Below, in pieces: positions 24,775 to 33,751 of a DNA stretch of 64,000 bases (within the stretch, counting starts at the first letter, position 1; the number at the start of each line of letters is the position of its first letter). The translations under genes were made by a program, and so were the position numbers. Below the pieces are notes generated by a model. The model did not search any database, was not told where the DNA came from, and saw nothing but the letters and a program-made list of their open reading frames with translations. Source of the DNA: Streptomyces uncialis (GTDB lineage: Bacteria > Actinomycetota > Actinomycetes > Streptomycetales > Streptomycetaceae); the NCBI RefSeq assembly GCF_001905345.1, contig NZ_LFBV01000004.1, positions 558,001 to 622,000 on the forward strand, given 5' to 3'.

Positions 24775-27714
24775 ATGAGCGCCACACGTCTGAGTGCTCT
24801 CTTCCTGCCCGCCGACCTCCCGCGCGAGGGCCGTGTCGCCTTCTGGGACCCGGCGGGTGACCCGCTGCCCCCGGCCGTCCCCGGCGCCGAACCCGGGACC
24901 GCGGAGCACGGCGAGCTGACGGTGGTGCGCCCGCACGGCCCCGGCGTCCGCAGCGTCACCGTGCCGGTGCTGTACGTCTCCCTGGAGGACGCGCTGCCCC
25001 TGCTGGTGGCGGCCCGCGGCGACGCGCACGCGCCCAGGGCCACCGCCTGCTGGGGCGCCGCCGCGCTCCTCGCGCTGCGCCTGATCGCCCGGGGCCGGAT
25101 GCTCCCGGGGCTGACCGCCGCCGGGGACGACGCCTGGCGGGCCGGCCCCCTGGAGGCCGCCGACCTCGCGCAGCTGCGCGCCGTCGCCGCCGCCCTGCCC
25201 CCCGAGGGATACGCGACACCCCTGCCCGGCCGCACCCCCCTGGAGCTGCCGCAGCCCCAGGCCCTCGTCCGCGCGTTCCTCGACGCCGTCGCGGACACCC
25301 TCCCGCGCACCCCGGCCGCCCCGCACGCCCTCGGCGCGCCCTGGGCCGCGCGGGCCCCGCAGCGCGTGCCCCACGCGCGGGACTGGGCGGCCGAGGTCGC
25401 GGCGGGCGCCGACGCGGGGGTGCGGATCTCCCTGCGGCTCGACCTCGACGCGTTCCGGGTGTTCGACGGCGTCCCCGACACCCGCAGCGCGGGCGCCGCG
25501 ATCGTGCAGGTCCACAGCCTGGCCGACCCCGGCCTGGTCGTGGACGCGACGGCCCTGTGGGAGGGTGACGCGCCCGAGGCGTTCGGCCCCCGCGCGCGGG
25601 TCGACGCCGCCCTCGCGGTCCGCCGCGCGGCCCGGGTCTGGCCCCCGCTGGAGAGGCTGGGGGAGCAGCACGTCCCCGATGTCCTCGCCCTGTCCGAGGA
25701 CGAGCTGTCCGATCTGCTGGGCCCCGCCACGGACCGGCTCGCCGCGGCCGGGGTCGCCGTGCACTGGCCCCGTGACCTCGCGCAGGACCTCACCGCCACC
25801 GCCGTGGTCCACTCCGCGCCCGGCTCCGCCACCGACGGCTCGCCGTTCTTCGAGAGCGAGCGGCTCCTGAAGTTCAGCTGGCGGCTCGCGCTCGGCGGCG
25901 ACCCGCTCTCGGAGGCCGAGATGGACCTCCTCGCCGAGACCCACCGCCCCCTGGTCCGGCTGCGGGACCAGTGGGTCCTCGTGGACCCCGCGCTCGTCCG
26001 CAAGGCCCGCAAACGCGAGCTGGGTCTCCTCGACCCGGTCGACGCCCTCGCCACGGCCCTCACCGGCACCGCCGAGGTCGACGGCGAGCAGGTCGACGTC
26101 GTACCGGTCGGCGCCCTCGCCACCCTCCGGGACCGCCTCACCGCAGGCGTGCCGCCCGTCGACCAGCCGCCCGCCCTGCGCGCCCGGCTGCGCGACTACC
26201 AGCTCCACGGGCTCGCCTGGCTCGATCTGATGACCTCGCTCGGCCTCGGCGGCTGCCTCGCCGACGACATGGGCCTCGGCAAGACGGTCACCCTGATCGC
26301 CCTCCATCTGCGGCGCGCCCGCCCCGAACCGACACTCGTCGTCTGCCCCGCCTCCCTGCTGGGCAACTGGCAGCGCGAGATCACCCGGTTCGCCCCCGGG
26401 GTCCCCGTCCACCGCTTCCACGGCAGCGCCCGTACCCTCACCGCCGAGGGCGAGCTGTCCGGCGGCTTCGTCCTCACCACCTACGGCACCATGCGCTCCG
26501 CCGCGCCCCTCCTCGCGGAGCAGCCCTGGGGCATGGTCGTCGCCGACGAGGCGCAGCACGTGAAGAACCCCTGGTCGGCGACCGCCAAGGCACTGCGCAC
26601 CATCCCCGCGCCCGCGCGCGTCGCGCTCACGGGCACCCCCGTCGAGAACAATCTCTCCGAGCTGTGGGCCCTCCTCGACTGGACCACCCCCGGCCTGCTC
26701 GGCCCCCTCAAGTCCTTCCGCGCCCGGCACGCCCGCGCCGTGGAGAACGCCACCAGCGGGACGGTCGCCCTGCGCGCCACCCGCACCCCCGAGGACGGCG
26801 ACCCGGCCGCCGCGCCACCCGCCCCGGCCGACGCCGACACCGAGGCGGTGGAGCGGCTGGCCCGGCTGATCCGCCCGTTCCTGCTGCGCCGCCGCAAGTC
26901 CGACCCCGGGATCGTCCCCGAACTGCCGCCCAAGACGGAGACCGACCACCCCGTCCCGCTCACCCGCGAGCAGGCCGCGCTGTACGAGGCGGTCGTCCGT
27001 GAGTCGCTGCTCGCCATCGGGACGTCGGAGGGCATCGCCCGCCGGGGCCTGGTCCTCAAGCTGCTCACCGCCCTCAAGCAGATCTGCGACCACCCCGCGC
27101 TGTACCTCAAGGAGGGCGCGCCCGGTCCGGGCGCCGCGCGCGGCACGGCCCGCGAGGCCCTCCCGGCCGGTCTGCGCCTCGCCGGGCGGTCCGGCAAGCT
27201 CATCCTGCTGGACGAGCTGCTGGACACCCTGCTCGCGGAGGAGGGCTCGGCGCTGGTCTTCACCCAGTACGCGCGGATGGCCCGGCTGATCGGCGCCCAT
27301 CTCGCGGCCCGCGCGGTCCCCGCCGAACTGCTGCACGGCGGCACCCCGGTACCCGAGCGGGAGCGTCTGGTCGACCGTTTCCAGGACGGGGCGAACCCGG
27401 TCCTGGTCCTCTCCCTCAAGGCGGCGGGCACCGGGCTGAACCTGACCCGCGCGGGCCATGTGATCCACTTCGACCGCTGGTGGAACCCCGCTGTGGAGGA
27501 GCAGGCCACGGACCGGGCGTACCGCATCGGCCAGACCCAGCCGGTCCAGGTGCACCGTCTGATCACGGAAGGCACCGTCGAGGACCGCATCGCCGACCTC
27601 CTCGCCTCCAAACGCGCCCTGGCGGACGCCGTCCTGGGCTCCGGCGAGGCATCCCTGACGGAACTGAGCAACCGGGATCTGGCTGACCTGGTGTCACTGC
27701 GGAGGCCACGATGA
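24775..27714 (+). CDS. SNF2-family DNA-dependent ATPase (helicase-like)
   Basis: This SWI2/SNF2 ATPase is about 979 aa. An N-terminal SNF2-associated region of about 450 residues precedes the motor. The first RecA lobe has LADDMGLGKTVTLIAL (near residue 495), DEAQ box VADEAQHVKNPWS (near 590) and LTGTPVENNLSELWALLDW. The second lobe has SALVFTQYARMARLIGAHL and SLKAAGTGLNLTRAGHVIHF followed by WWNPAVEEQATDRAYRIGQ. It overlaps the SWIM zinc-finger gene by 4 nt; such pairs are common in actinobacteria and presumably act together on DNA. GGGGAGG favours ATG 24775 over GTG 24763. Confidence 0.93.
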   Translation: MSATRLSALFLPADLPREGRVAFWDPAGDPLPPAVPGAEPGTAEHGELTVVRPHGPGVRSVTVPVLYVSLEDALPLLVAARGDAHAPRATACWGAAALLALRLIARGRMLPGLTAAGDDAWRAGPLEAADLAQLRAVAAALPPEGYATPLPGRTPLELPQPQALVRAFLDAVADTLPRTPAAPHALGAPWAARAPQRVPHARDWAAEVAAGADAGVRISLRLDLDAFRVFDGVPDTRSAGAAIVQVHSLADPGLVVDATALWEGDAPEAFGPRARVDAALAVRRAARVWPPLERLGEQHVPDVLALSEDELSDLLGPATDRLAAAGVAVHWPRDLAQDLTATAVVHSAPGSATDGSPFFESERLLKFSWRLALGGDPLSEAEMDLLAETHRPLVRLRDQWVLVDPALVRKARKRELGLLDPVDALATALTGTAEVDGEQVDVVPVGALATLRDRLTAGVPPVDQPPALRARLRDYQLHGLAWLDLMTSLGLGGCLADDMGLGKTVTLIALHLRRARPEPTLVVCPASLLGNWQREITRFAPGVPVHRFHGSARTLTAEGELSGGFVLTTYGTMRSAAPLLAEQPWGMVVADEAQHVKNPWSATAKALRTIPAPARVALTGTPVENNLSELWALLDWTTPGLLGPLKSFRARHARAVENATSGTVALRATRTPEDGDPAAAPPAPADADTEAVERLARLIRPFLLRRRKSDPGIVPELPPKTETDHPVPLTREQAALYEAVVRESLLAIGTSEGIARRGLVLKLLTALKQICDHPALYLKEGAPGPGAARGTAREALPAGLRLAGRSGKLILLDELLDTLLAEEGSALVFTQYARMARLIGAHLAARAVPAELLHGGTPVPERERLVDRFQDGANPVLVLSLKAAGTGLNLTRAGHVIHFDRWWNPAVEEQATDRAYRIGQTQPVQVHRLITEGTVEDRIADLLASKRALADAVLGSGEASLTELSNRDLADLVSLRRPR

Positions 27715-30035
27715 GCGCGGCGAAGAGTTCCCGTACCGCACACGCCGACGCCGGGCAGCCGCCGCCCCGCCCCGCGTCCGACGGCCCCTCGGCCCGGCCG
27801 TCCGAAGCAGCCAGGCAGGCGCTGTACGCGGCCCGCCGCGCACGGCTGGCCGCCCAGGCGGGCGACCCCCGCTCGCCGGGCACCCCGCCCAGTACCGCGC
27901 CCTCGCCCGGTACCCCGGCCATGGCGGACACTTCGACCGCGTCGGACCGCCTGGCAGTGCCCGTATCGGACACCTCCGCCGCGGTGGGCGCGGGCCCCGC
28001 GTCGTCGGCCTCGGCCGCCGGGCCCGGTTCGCCCGGGGACGGCGGGGGAGGGGCGGCTGTCACCACGGCGGGCGCGGACGCGTCCACCGAGGTACGGAGT
28101 GCGCCCGTGGGTACGGACCCGACCACGGACACCGGTGCGTCCACGGACACCAGTCCGACGGAGGACACCGGTGCGACCACGGGTCCGGCCGGGTCCGGTC
28201 GTCCCGAGGGCGACAACATCGCCCGGCCGCCCCGTACCGGTGACGCGCCCTCTACCAAGGACGCGCCCCCGACCGGTGACGCGCTCCGCTCCGGCAGCGG
28301 TGACGATCCGGCTCCTCGCCCCGCTACCGCCCCCGCGCGCCCCGGGGACATCGCCCGGGAGGCCCTGCGCGCGGCGCGGGCCCGTACCGCCGCCGACGAG
28401 ACCCGGGTCCACCCCACCGCGCCCGCGCGCAAAGCACCACGCCACCCACGGCTCCCCGCACCGCCCGCGCCCACCACCGAATCCCTCACCCGCGTGGACC
28501 CGCGCGCGGCACGCCCCCTCACCCTCCCGGCCCGGCTGTTCGAAGCGGTGCCCGACCTGGCCGACCTGGCCTTGGCCCACTTGGATGCCGAGCGGGGTCC
28601 GCTGCCGCAGCTCCCCCCGTCCCCCCGTCCGGCACCGCCAGGTCCGAAACCGCTCCGTCCGGTATCCGCCGGGAGCGGCCCGAGCCCCCTGGGTGACCTG
28701 ACCGCCCACGTCATCCCACCCACCCTGTCCCGGGACCTGGACACTCCCGGCCCGGGTACGCCCACCCCGGTCACCCCTCGCCCGGACTCCGCGCCAGCCG
28801 AGCCGTCCAGCGGCGCCGGGCCGTCCGCCGACCCGGCTTCCGCCGCCGAGCCGTTCGCCGCCACCTGGTGGGGCAACGCCTGGGTACGGGCCCTGGAGGA
28901 CGGCGCCTTGGACGCGGGGCGGCTCGGCAGGGGCCGGGAGTACGCGGAGAAGGGCAACGTCGGCTCGGTCAAGGTGATGCCCGGCCGCGTCCTCGCGTAC
29001 GTCCAGGGCAGTCGTCCCCGCCCGTACCGCACCCAGATCCGGCTGCGCACCCTGACCGACGACGAGTGGGACGCGTTCCTGGACACGGCGGCCGACGAGC
29101 CCGGCCGGATCGCCGCGCTGCTCGACCGGGACATGCCGCACTCGCTCGCGGACGGCGAAGTACCGCTGCTTCCCGGCGCCCAGGACCTCGACCCGTCCTG
29201 CGGATGCCCCGACCAGGGCCGCCCCTGCAAGCACGCCGCCGCCCTCGCCTACCGCACCGCCAGGCTGCTCGACGAGAACCCGTTCGTCCTGCTGCTCCTG
29301 CGCGGCCGTACGGAGGACGACCTGCTGACGGAGCTGTCCCGGCGCAACGCCGCCCGTACCGCGCGCGAGAAGGACACCGCCGCGCCCTTCCCCGGTGTCC
29401 GCGCCCGCGCCGCGTTCGCCGCGGAGCCGCCGCCCGCGCTCCCGTCACCCATGCCCGCGCCCCGGCACCCCGAGCAGCCACCGGCGTATCCGTCGGCCCC
29501 GGGTGGCCCCGACCCCTTCGCCCTCGACCAGTTGGCGACCGACGCGGCGGCCCGCGCGTACGCCCTGCTCACCACCGGACGGGACCCGCTCGCCGGACTG
29601 ACGCTGTGGCAGGACGCCGTACGGATCGCCGCCGCCCGCCCCGGCTCCGGTCTCACCGCCGCGTCCCGCGCGCTCTACGCCTCACTGGCGGAGGCCACCG
29701 GACGCACGGTCCCCGACCTCGGGCGGGCGGTCGCCGCATGGCGCCAGGGCGGCTCCGAAGGGCTCGCCGTGCTCGAAACCCCCTGGGACCCGCCCGCGGG
29801 CCGCTTCGACCTGGCACGCCCCGCCCTCCTCGCGGCGGCCCTCCCCGTCTTCCGCCCCTGGCGCAACCAGCTCACGCACCCCGGTGGCCACGCGCAACTG
29901 CGGCTCGGCCGCGATGGCCTGTGGTACGCGTACGAGTCCGAGCCCGGCGAGGACGACTGGTGGCCGCGCGGCACCCCGGACCTGGACCCGGTCGGCGCCC
30001 TCACCGGCCTCGCCCTGAACCCCTCGGTCCCGTAG
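27711..30035 (+). CDS. SWIM zinc-finger protein, partner of SNF2 ATPase
   Basis: This 774-aa protein has a SWIM zinc finger (CGCPDQGRPCKH, residues about 497-508), the putative nucleic-acid or protein-binding module of SNF2 partner proteins. The conserved domain starts near residue 384 with FAATWWGNAWVRALEDGALD, then RGREYAEKGNVGSVKV. The first ~380 residues are low-complexity Pro/Ala/Thr/Ser-rich sequence, much of it disordered, and unusually long for this family. A second low-complexity stretch lies near 560-600. Translation is coupled to the ATPase by an ATGA overlap. Confidence 0.85.
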   Translation: MSAAKSSRTAHADAGQPPPRPASDGPSARPSEAARQALYAARRARLAAQAGDPRSPGTPPSTAPSPGTPAMADTSTASDRLAVPVSDTSAAVGAGPASSASAAGPGSPGDGGGGAAVTTAGADASTEVRSAPVGTDPTTDTGASTDTSPTEDTGATTGPAGSGRPEGDNIARPPRTGDAPSTKDAPPTGDALRSGSGDDPAPRPATAPARPGDIAREALRAARARTAADETRVHPTAPARKAPRHPRLPAPPAPTTESLTRVDPRAARPLTLPARLFEAVPDLADLALAHLDAERGPLPQLPPSPRPAPPGPKPLRPVSAGSGPSPLGDLTAHVIPPTLSRDLDTPGPGTPTPVTPRPDSAPAEPSSGAGPSADPASAAEPFAATWWGNAWVRALEDGALDAGRLGRGREYAEKGNVGSVKVMPGRVLAYVQGSRPRPYRTQIRLRTLTDDEWDAFLDTAADEPGRIAALLDRDMPHSLADGEVPLLPGAQDLDPSCGCPDQGRPCKHAAALAYRTARLLDENPFVLLLLRGRTEDDLLTELSRRNAARTAREKDTAAPFPGVRARAAFAAEPPPALPSPMPAPRHPEQPPAYPSAPGGPDPFALDQLATDAAARAYALLTTGRDPLAGLTLWQDAVRIAAARPGSGLTAASRALYASLAEATGRTVPDLGRAVAAWRQGGSEGLAVLETPWDPPAGRFDLARPALLAAALPVFRPWRNQLTHPGGHAQLRLGRDGLWYAYESEPGEDDWWPRGTPDLDPVGALTGLALNPSVP

Positions 30036-30070
30036 GCCGGGTAGGCCCGTAGGCCGGTCGGCTCCTGCCC

Positions 30071-30160
30071 GCCGCGCCGCGCCCCGCCGCGCCGCGCCCC
30101 GCCGCGCCGCGCCCCGCCGCGCCGCGCCCCGGCCCGCCGCGCCCCGGCCCGCCCCGCCCC
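30071..30160 (+). repeat. G+C-only 15-bp tandem repeat
   Basis: The unit GCCGCGCCGCGCCCC occurs four times perfectly at 30071-30130, followed by two degenerate units to 30160. The stretch of about 100 bp holds no A or T. It lies just downstream of the SWIM gene. Strand slippage should make its length variable between strains. No gene is supported here or between it and the leader peptide at 30389. Confidence 0.85.
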
Positions 30161-30388
30161 GGCCCGCCTTCCTGGCCCTGAGTTCACGGTCCCGCTCCCT
30201 CACACACACGGCCGTGCCCCTCGCCCGCGCGTGCCCCTGCCCTGCGACTCCCCGTCGCGTCTTGCGTCACCCGGCTGTCGGGCGGGGCCTGAGCAGCGGA
30301 AGGGTCCGCCCCGGTCGCACCTCAACACCCCTGCCAGGAAACGGAATCGGGCCCCGGAGCCGACCGCCTCCGACGTAGCATGAGCGCC

Positions 30389-30457
30389 ATGGCCCTCGCC
30401 CACGGTTCCTTCGCCGCCCCGGCCCGCCACACCCGCCCCACGCGCGCCTGTTGTTGA
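30389..30457 (+). CDS. Candidate leaderless leader peptide ending Cys-Cys
   Basis: This 22-codon reading frame (MALAHGSFAAPARHTRPTRA, then Cys-Cys-stop) starts 7 nt after the -10-like TAGCAT (30376-30381), the geometry of a leaderless transcript. The last two codons are TGT TGT, which are rare in such G+C-rich DNA, directly before TGA. It lies 244 nt upstream of the sulfite-oxidase-like gene. In mycobacteria, leaderless short frames rich in Cys codons act as cysteine-responsive attenuators. I infer an analogous sulfur sensor. No -35 box is clear, and the peptide could be fortuitous. Confidence 0.4.
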   Translation: MALAHGSFAAPARHTRPTRACC

Positions 30458-30700
30458 CCTCCGCGGCGCTCGTCCACCACCCGGGGCACCCGCCCGTCAC
30501 CCCGCCCTGGCCGCGTCCCCGCCGCTGAGCCACGGGCCCGGACCGTCACCCGCTCGCACCACGGCTCCATCCGCGTGCACCACGGCTCCACCCCGTCTCA
30601 GGCGCTCGCCCCGTACATGGTCTTCGGCCCCGTGCACGGTTTCCGGCCGCCCGGGGCCACCAGTTGTCCCCGCTGTCCGACCCACACCCGAGGGATGCCC

Positions 30701-31975
30701 ATGCCCCGAACGTCCGAGTCCGAGTACGAGTACGACCGCCGCCGGATGCGGCAGTGGTTCGCCGGGGAGGCCCGTGCCGACGGTGTCGACCGGCGTGAAC
30801 TGCTGCGCCTCGCCGGTGCCTCCGCGGCCCTCGGCGCGCTCCCCACCGTGGCGCAGAGCGTGCTGCCCGGCGCTGCCGCCGTCGCGCACGCGGCGGCCGG
30901 TATCGTCAAACCGCTGCCTCCCGAGTGGTTCACCGTCCGGGGCACCAACGCCGAGGCCCGGTTCGACGCGCTGGGCGACACCGGCTACCACACCCCCGCC
31001 GAACGGTTCTTCGTCCGCAACCACACCACCACACCGCTCCTGGACGCGGCGACCTGGACGCTGACCGTGTGGGGCGACGGGCTGCGCGGCGAGCCCCTGG
31101 TCCTCGGTCTGGACGATCTGCGTGAACTGCCCGCCGTGACGCGCAGCGCCGTCGTCGAGTGCGCGGGCAACGGCCGCAGTCTCTTCGGCACCCAGCAGGG
31201 CCGCACCGGTTCCGGGACGGCCTGGACCATGGGCGCGATCGGCGCCGCCCGCTGGCGGGGCGCCCGGCTGTCCGACGTCCTGCGCGCCGCCGGGGTCCGC
31301 CGGACCGCGGTGGACGTGATGCCCCGCGGCCTCGACGCGGCGTACACCACCCCCGAGGGCGCCGAACTGGGCCGCGTACGCCGTCCGCTGCCGCTCGGCA
31401 AGGCCCTGGACGACGTCATTCTCGCGTACGAGATGAACGGGGAACCGCTGCCGCCCGACCACGGGCACCCGGTACGGGTCGTGGTGCCGAACTGGGTCGG
31501 CATCGCGTCCATCAAATGGGTCGGTGACATCGAGGTGTCCGCCACCCCCCTCTACTCACCGTGGAATACGTCCTTCTACCGGCTCTGGGGCGACTCCTAT
31601 CCACCGGAGGGCAGCGCCCCGCTCACCCGGCAGACCCTGAAGTCGGTGTTCGAACTCCCCTGGAACGCCACGCTGGACGCGGGGCTCCGGCACCGGCTCA
31701 CCGGACGTTCGTGGTCCGGCGCGGGCGGTGTCGTCCGGGTCGAGACCAGCACCGACGGCGGTGAGCGCTGGCGAGCCGCCCGGCTGCTCGACCCGCCCCG
31801 CAGCGCCGGATGGGTCCGCTGGCACACCGACTGGCGGCCCACCGCCCCGGGCCCGGCGACCCTGATGTCCCGCGCCACCGACACCACGGGCCGCACCCAG
31901 CCGCCCACGACACCGCACAACATCCAGGGGTATCTGTTCGACGCGATCGTCCGGCACCCCGTCACCGTGCGCTGA
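30701..31975 (+). CDS. Tat-exported molybdopterin-dependent oxidoreductase (sulfite oxidase family)
   Basis: This protein of about 424 aa has a twin-arginine signal (DRRELLRLAGASAALGAL near residues 30-48). The oxidoreductase molybdopterin domain follows: NHTTTPLLDAATWTLTVWG, the Mo-ligating Cys in SAVVECAGNGRS near residue 160, and VPNWVGIASIKWVGDIEV. The C-terminal Mo-co dimerisation domain has VVRVETSTDGGERWRAARL. It probably oxidises sulfite or reduces an S- or N-oxide outside the membrane; no cytochrome subunit is adjacent. AGGG 6 nt upstream favours ATG 30701; ATG 30695 is an alternative. Confidence 0.9.
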   Translation: MPRTSESEYEYDRRRMRQWFAGEARADGVDRRELLRLAGASAALGALPTVAQSVLPGAAAVAHAAAGIVKPLPPEWFTVRGTNAEARFDALGDTGYHTPAERFFVRNHTTTPLLDAATWTLTVWGDGLRGEPLVLGLDDLRELPAVTRSAVVECAGNGRSLFGTQQGRTGSGTAWTMGAIGAARWRGARLSDVLRAAGVRRTAVDVMPRGLDAAYTTPEGAELGRVRRPLPLGKALDDVILAYEMNGEPLPPDHGHPVRVVVPNWVGIASIKWVGDIEVSATPLYSPWNTSFYRLWGDSYPPEGSAPLTRQTLKSVFELPWNATLDAGLRHRLTGRSWSGAGGVVRVETSTDGGERWRAARLLDPPRSAGWVRWHTDWRPTAPGPATLMSRATDTTGRTQPPTTPHNIQGYLFDAIVRHPVTVR

Positions 31976-32089
31976 CCGAGTGCTGGGAGCCGCGCCGCGA
32001 CCGGCCGCCACGGCGGCCGACGATGCGCTGGGGCCGGGGGCATCGCCCCGGAGCCCACCCCGGGGCAGACCCCCGGCCCCGGCCCGTCC

Positions 32090-33250
32090 CTATACGACGA
32101 CCGCCGCACCCCTCGGGGGCTCCTGCTCCCGGGGTGCCGGGAACCCGGCCGCCGCCCCGGTCAGCGCGCCGGCCTCGGCGCTCACCGCGCCGGTCACGGG
32201 CGCGGGCACCGACCAGTGGCCGAGGGCGATCTCGGCGGTGATGCCCGGTCCGAACCCGGCCAGCAGGCCGCGCGCGCCGGGCGGCGGGCCGCCCTCGGTG
32301 AAGAGCCGGTCCAAGGCGTCGAAGACGACGGCACTGGCGATGTTGCCGCGTTCGGTCAGCGTGGCCCGGCTGTGCCGGAACGTCTCCGGGGGCAGTCCGA
32401 GCTGCCGGCCGAGATCGTCGAGGATGCGCGGGCCCCCGGCATGGACCAGATAGAAATCGAGGCCGGTGATGTCCCAGGCGAACGGCGCGGCCATCCGCCG
32501 CATCGCCGGGGCCAGCACGGCCATCGTGCCCGGGACCCGTTTGTCGAGCTGGAAGTGGAAGCCGGTGTCGCGTACCGCGTAGGAGATCCAGTCCTCGGTG
32601 CCCGGCACCAGATGGGAGCCGTTGTGCTCCAGCCGGATACCGTGACCGCCCTGGCCCCGTACGACGACGGCGGCCATCGCGTCGCCGAACAGCCCGTTGG
32701 ACAGCAGACTGCCCACGCCGAGGTCGGTCGGCTGATAGAGCAGCGAGCAGAACTCGCAGGCGACGATGAGCACATTGCGGTCCGGGTAGGCGGTCACGAA
32801 GTCGTGCGCCCGGTTGACCGCGGCGCCGCCTCCCGCGCAGCCCAGCTGGGAGACGGGCAGCTGCCGGGTGTCGGAGCGGAACCCCATGCCGTTGATCAGA
32901 TGGGCGGTCATCGACGGCATCATGAACCCGGTGCACGAGACGTACACGATCATGTCGATGTCCGCCGTGCCGAGTCGGGCGTGGGCGAGGGCCCGGTCGA
33001 TGACCTCCGGCAGTCTGCGCTTGGCCTCCTTCTCGTAGCGGAGGTTGCGTTCCTCGAAGCCGGGGTGGCGCAGGGTCTCCTCCAGCGGTCGCACCAGGTG
33101 CCGGGTGCGGACACCGGTGTTGGCGATCAGCCGCAGGGCGAGTTCCAGTTGGGGATGTCCGGCGTGCAGCGTACGGGCGAGGTCGAGGGTCTCCTCGGCG
33201 GTGACGACATGCTCGGGGACGGCCACCTCGGGACGGCACAGGGTCGCCAT
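32090..33250 (-). CDS. rppA: 1,3,6,8-tetrahydroxynaphthalene synthase (type III polyketide synthase)
   Basis: RppA condenses five malonyl-CoA units to tetrahydroxynaphthalene, precursor of flaviolin and brown melanin-type pigments. The 386-aa protein begins MATLCRPEVAVPEHVV like known RppAs. The catalytic triad falls at the expected numbers: Cys138 (QLGCAGGG), His270 (YLVHAGGP) and Asn303 (ERGNIAS). CEFCSLLYQPTDLGVGSLLS is also characteristic. The C-terminus has an Ala/Pro-rich extension. The usual partner P450 and oxygenase genes are not adjacent. No clear Shine-Dalgarno is visible; a small frame ends 5 nt upstream (33256-33594), so coupling is possible. Confidence 0.95.
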   Translation of the reverse strand: MATLCRPEVAVPEHVVTAEETLDLARTLHAGHPQLELALRLIANTGVRTRHLVRPLEETLRHPGFEERNLRYEKEAKRRLPEVIDRALAHARLGTADIDMIVYVSCTGFMMPSMTAHLINGMGFRSDTRQLPVSQLGCAGGGAAVNRAHDFVTAYPDRNVLIVACEFCSLLYQPTDLGVGSLLSNGLFGDAMAAVVVRGQGGHGIRLEHNGSHLVPGTEDWISYAVRDTGFHFQLDKRVPGTMAVLAPAMRRMAAPFAWDITGLDFYLVHAGGPRILDDLGRQLGLPPETFRHSRATLTERGNIASAVVFDALDRLFTEGGPPPGARGLLAGFGPGITAEIALGHWSVPAPVTGAVSAEAGALTGAAAGFPAPREQEPPRGAAVVV

Positions 33251-33255
33251 CGCGG

Positions 33256-33594
33256 TCACCGCCCGACCGGCGGCGTCAGCGGACCGCGCGGGGCCGGGCC
33301 GGTGTTCCGGAGCGTCGCCCCGGCCCCGGTCCCGCGCGGCACGGCTCCCCTCGCCCACGTCCGCCGCCGGAGCGGATCGACGGCCTCGCCCCGGGCGGTC
33401 GGCACCGGGGTGACGCGGGGGAAGCCGCTGCCGATCAGTGCGGCCCGGCCGAACCGGCCCCTGGCGGCGACCGGTCGGACATCGGCGCGACGGGGCACCG
33501 GTCGGCGCGGGCCGGTGTCGCGGGGCACCCCGGCCCGTGCGGCGGGCGCGTCCCGCCGCCGGGAGCTCGTGAACGGTCCAGTCTCCGGTGCCAT
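33256..33594 (-). CDS. Candidate small Arg-rich protein upstream of rppA
   Basis: Family not recognised. This 112-codon frame starts at ATG 33594, shortly downstream of a plausible minus-strand promoter (33607-33635), and ends 5 nt before the rppA ATG. Third codon positions are almost all G or C and the frame is intact. The product is Arg/Pro/Gly-rich (SSRRRDAPAARAGVPRD) without a recognisable domain. It may be a real gene translationally coupled to rppA, or only a translated leader. Because high G+C alone creates long frames, confidence is low. Confidence 0.3.
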   Translation of the reverse strand: MAPETGPFTSSRRRDAPAARAGVPRDTGPRRPVPRRADVRPVAARGRFGRAALIGSGFPRVTPVPTARGEAVDPLRRRTWARGAVPRGTGAGATLRNTGPAPRGPLTPPVGR

Positions 33595-33606
33595 GTCGTG
33601 GCGGAA

Positions 33607-33635
33607 CAAATAGGTCTGACTCACAGACTGATCAA
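33607..33635 (-). promoter_or_regulatory. Predicted promoter for the rppA unit with GTCTG-N5-CAGAC palindrome
   Basis: On the minus strand, TTGATC (33630-33635), a 17-nt spacer and TATTTG (33607-33612) resemble a promoter in the only A+T-rich patch of this 500-nt gap. The spacer contains the palindrome GTCTG-N5-CAGAC (33614-33628), a position typical of repressor operators. The regulator is unknown; the nearby SARP gene and the MarR- or TetR-type regulators elsewhere are candidates. Confidence 0.4.
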
Positions 33636-33751
33636 ACGACCGGTGATCTGCCTGGTCACGGCGTCGGGCACCACGTGTTCGACGGACGGACGACGGGAAG
33701 CGGGTCCGGCGCGACCCCGGGTCCGCCCGCCCCCGCCGACCTGTGGTCCGT

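Noticed and set aside
30200..30591. Minus-strand frames upstream of the sulfite-oxidase-like gene
   Set aside because: Gly/Arg-rich, no ribosome-binding site or domain, and not consistent with neighbouring gene organisation.
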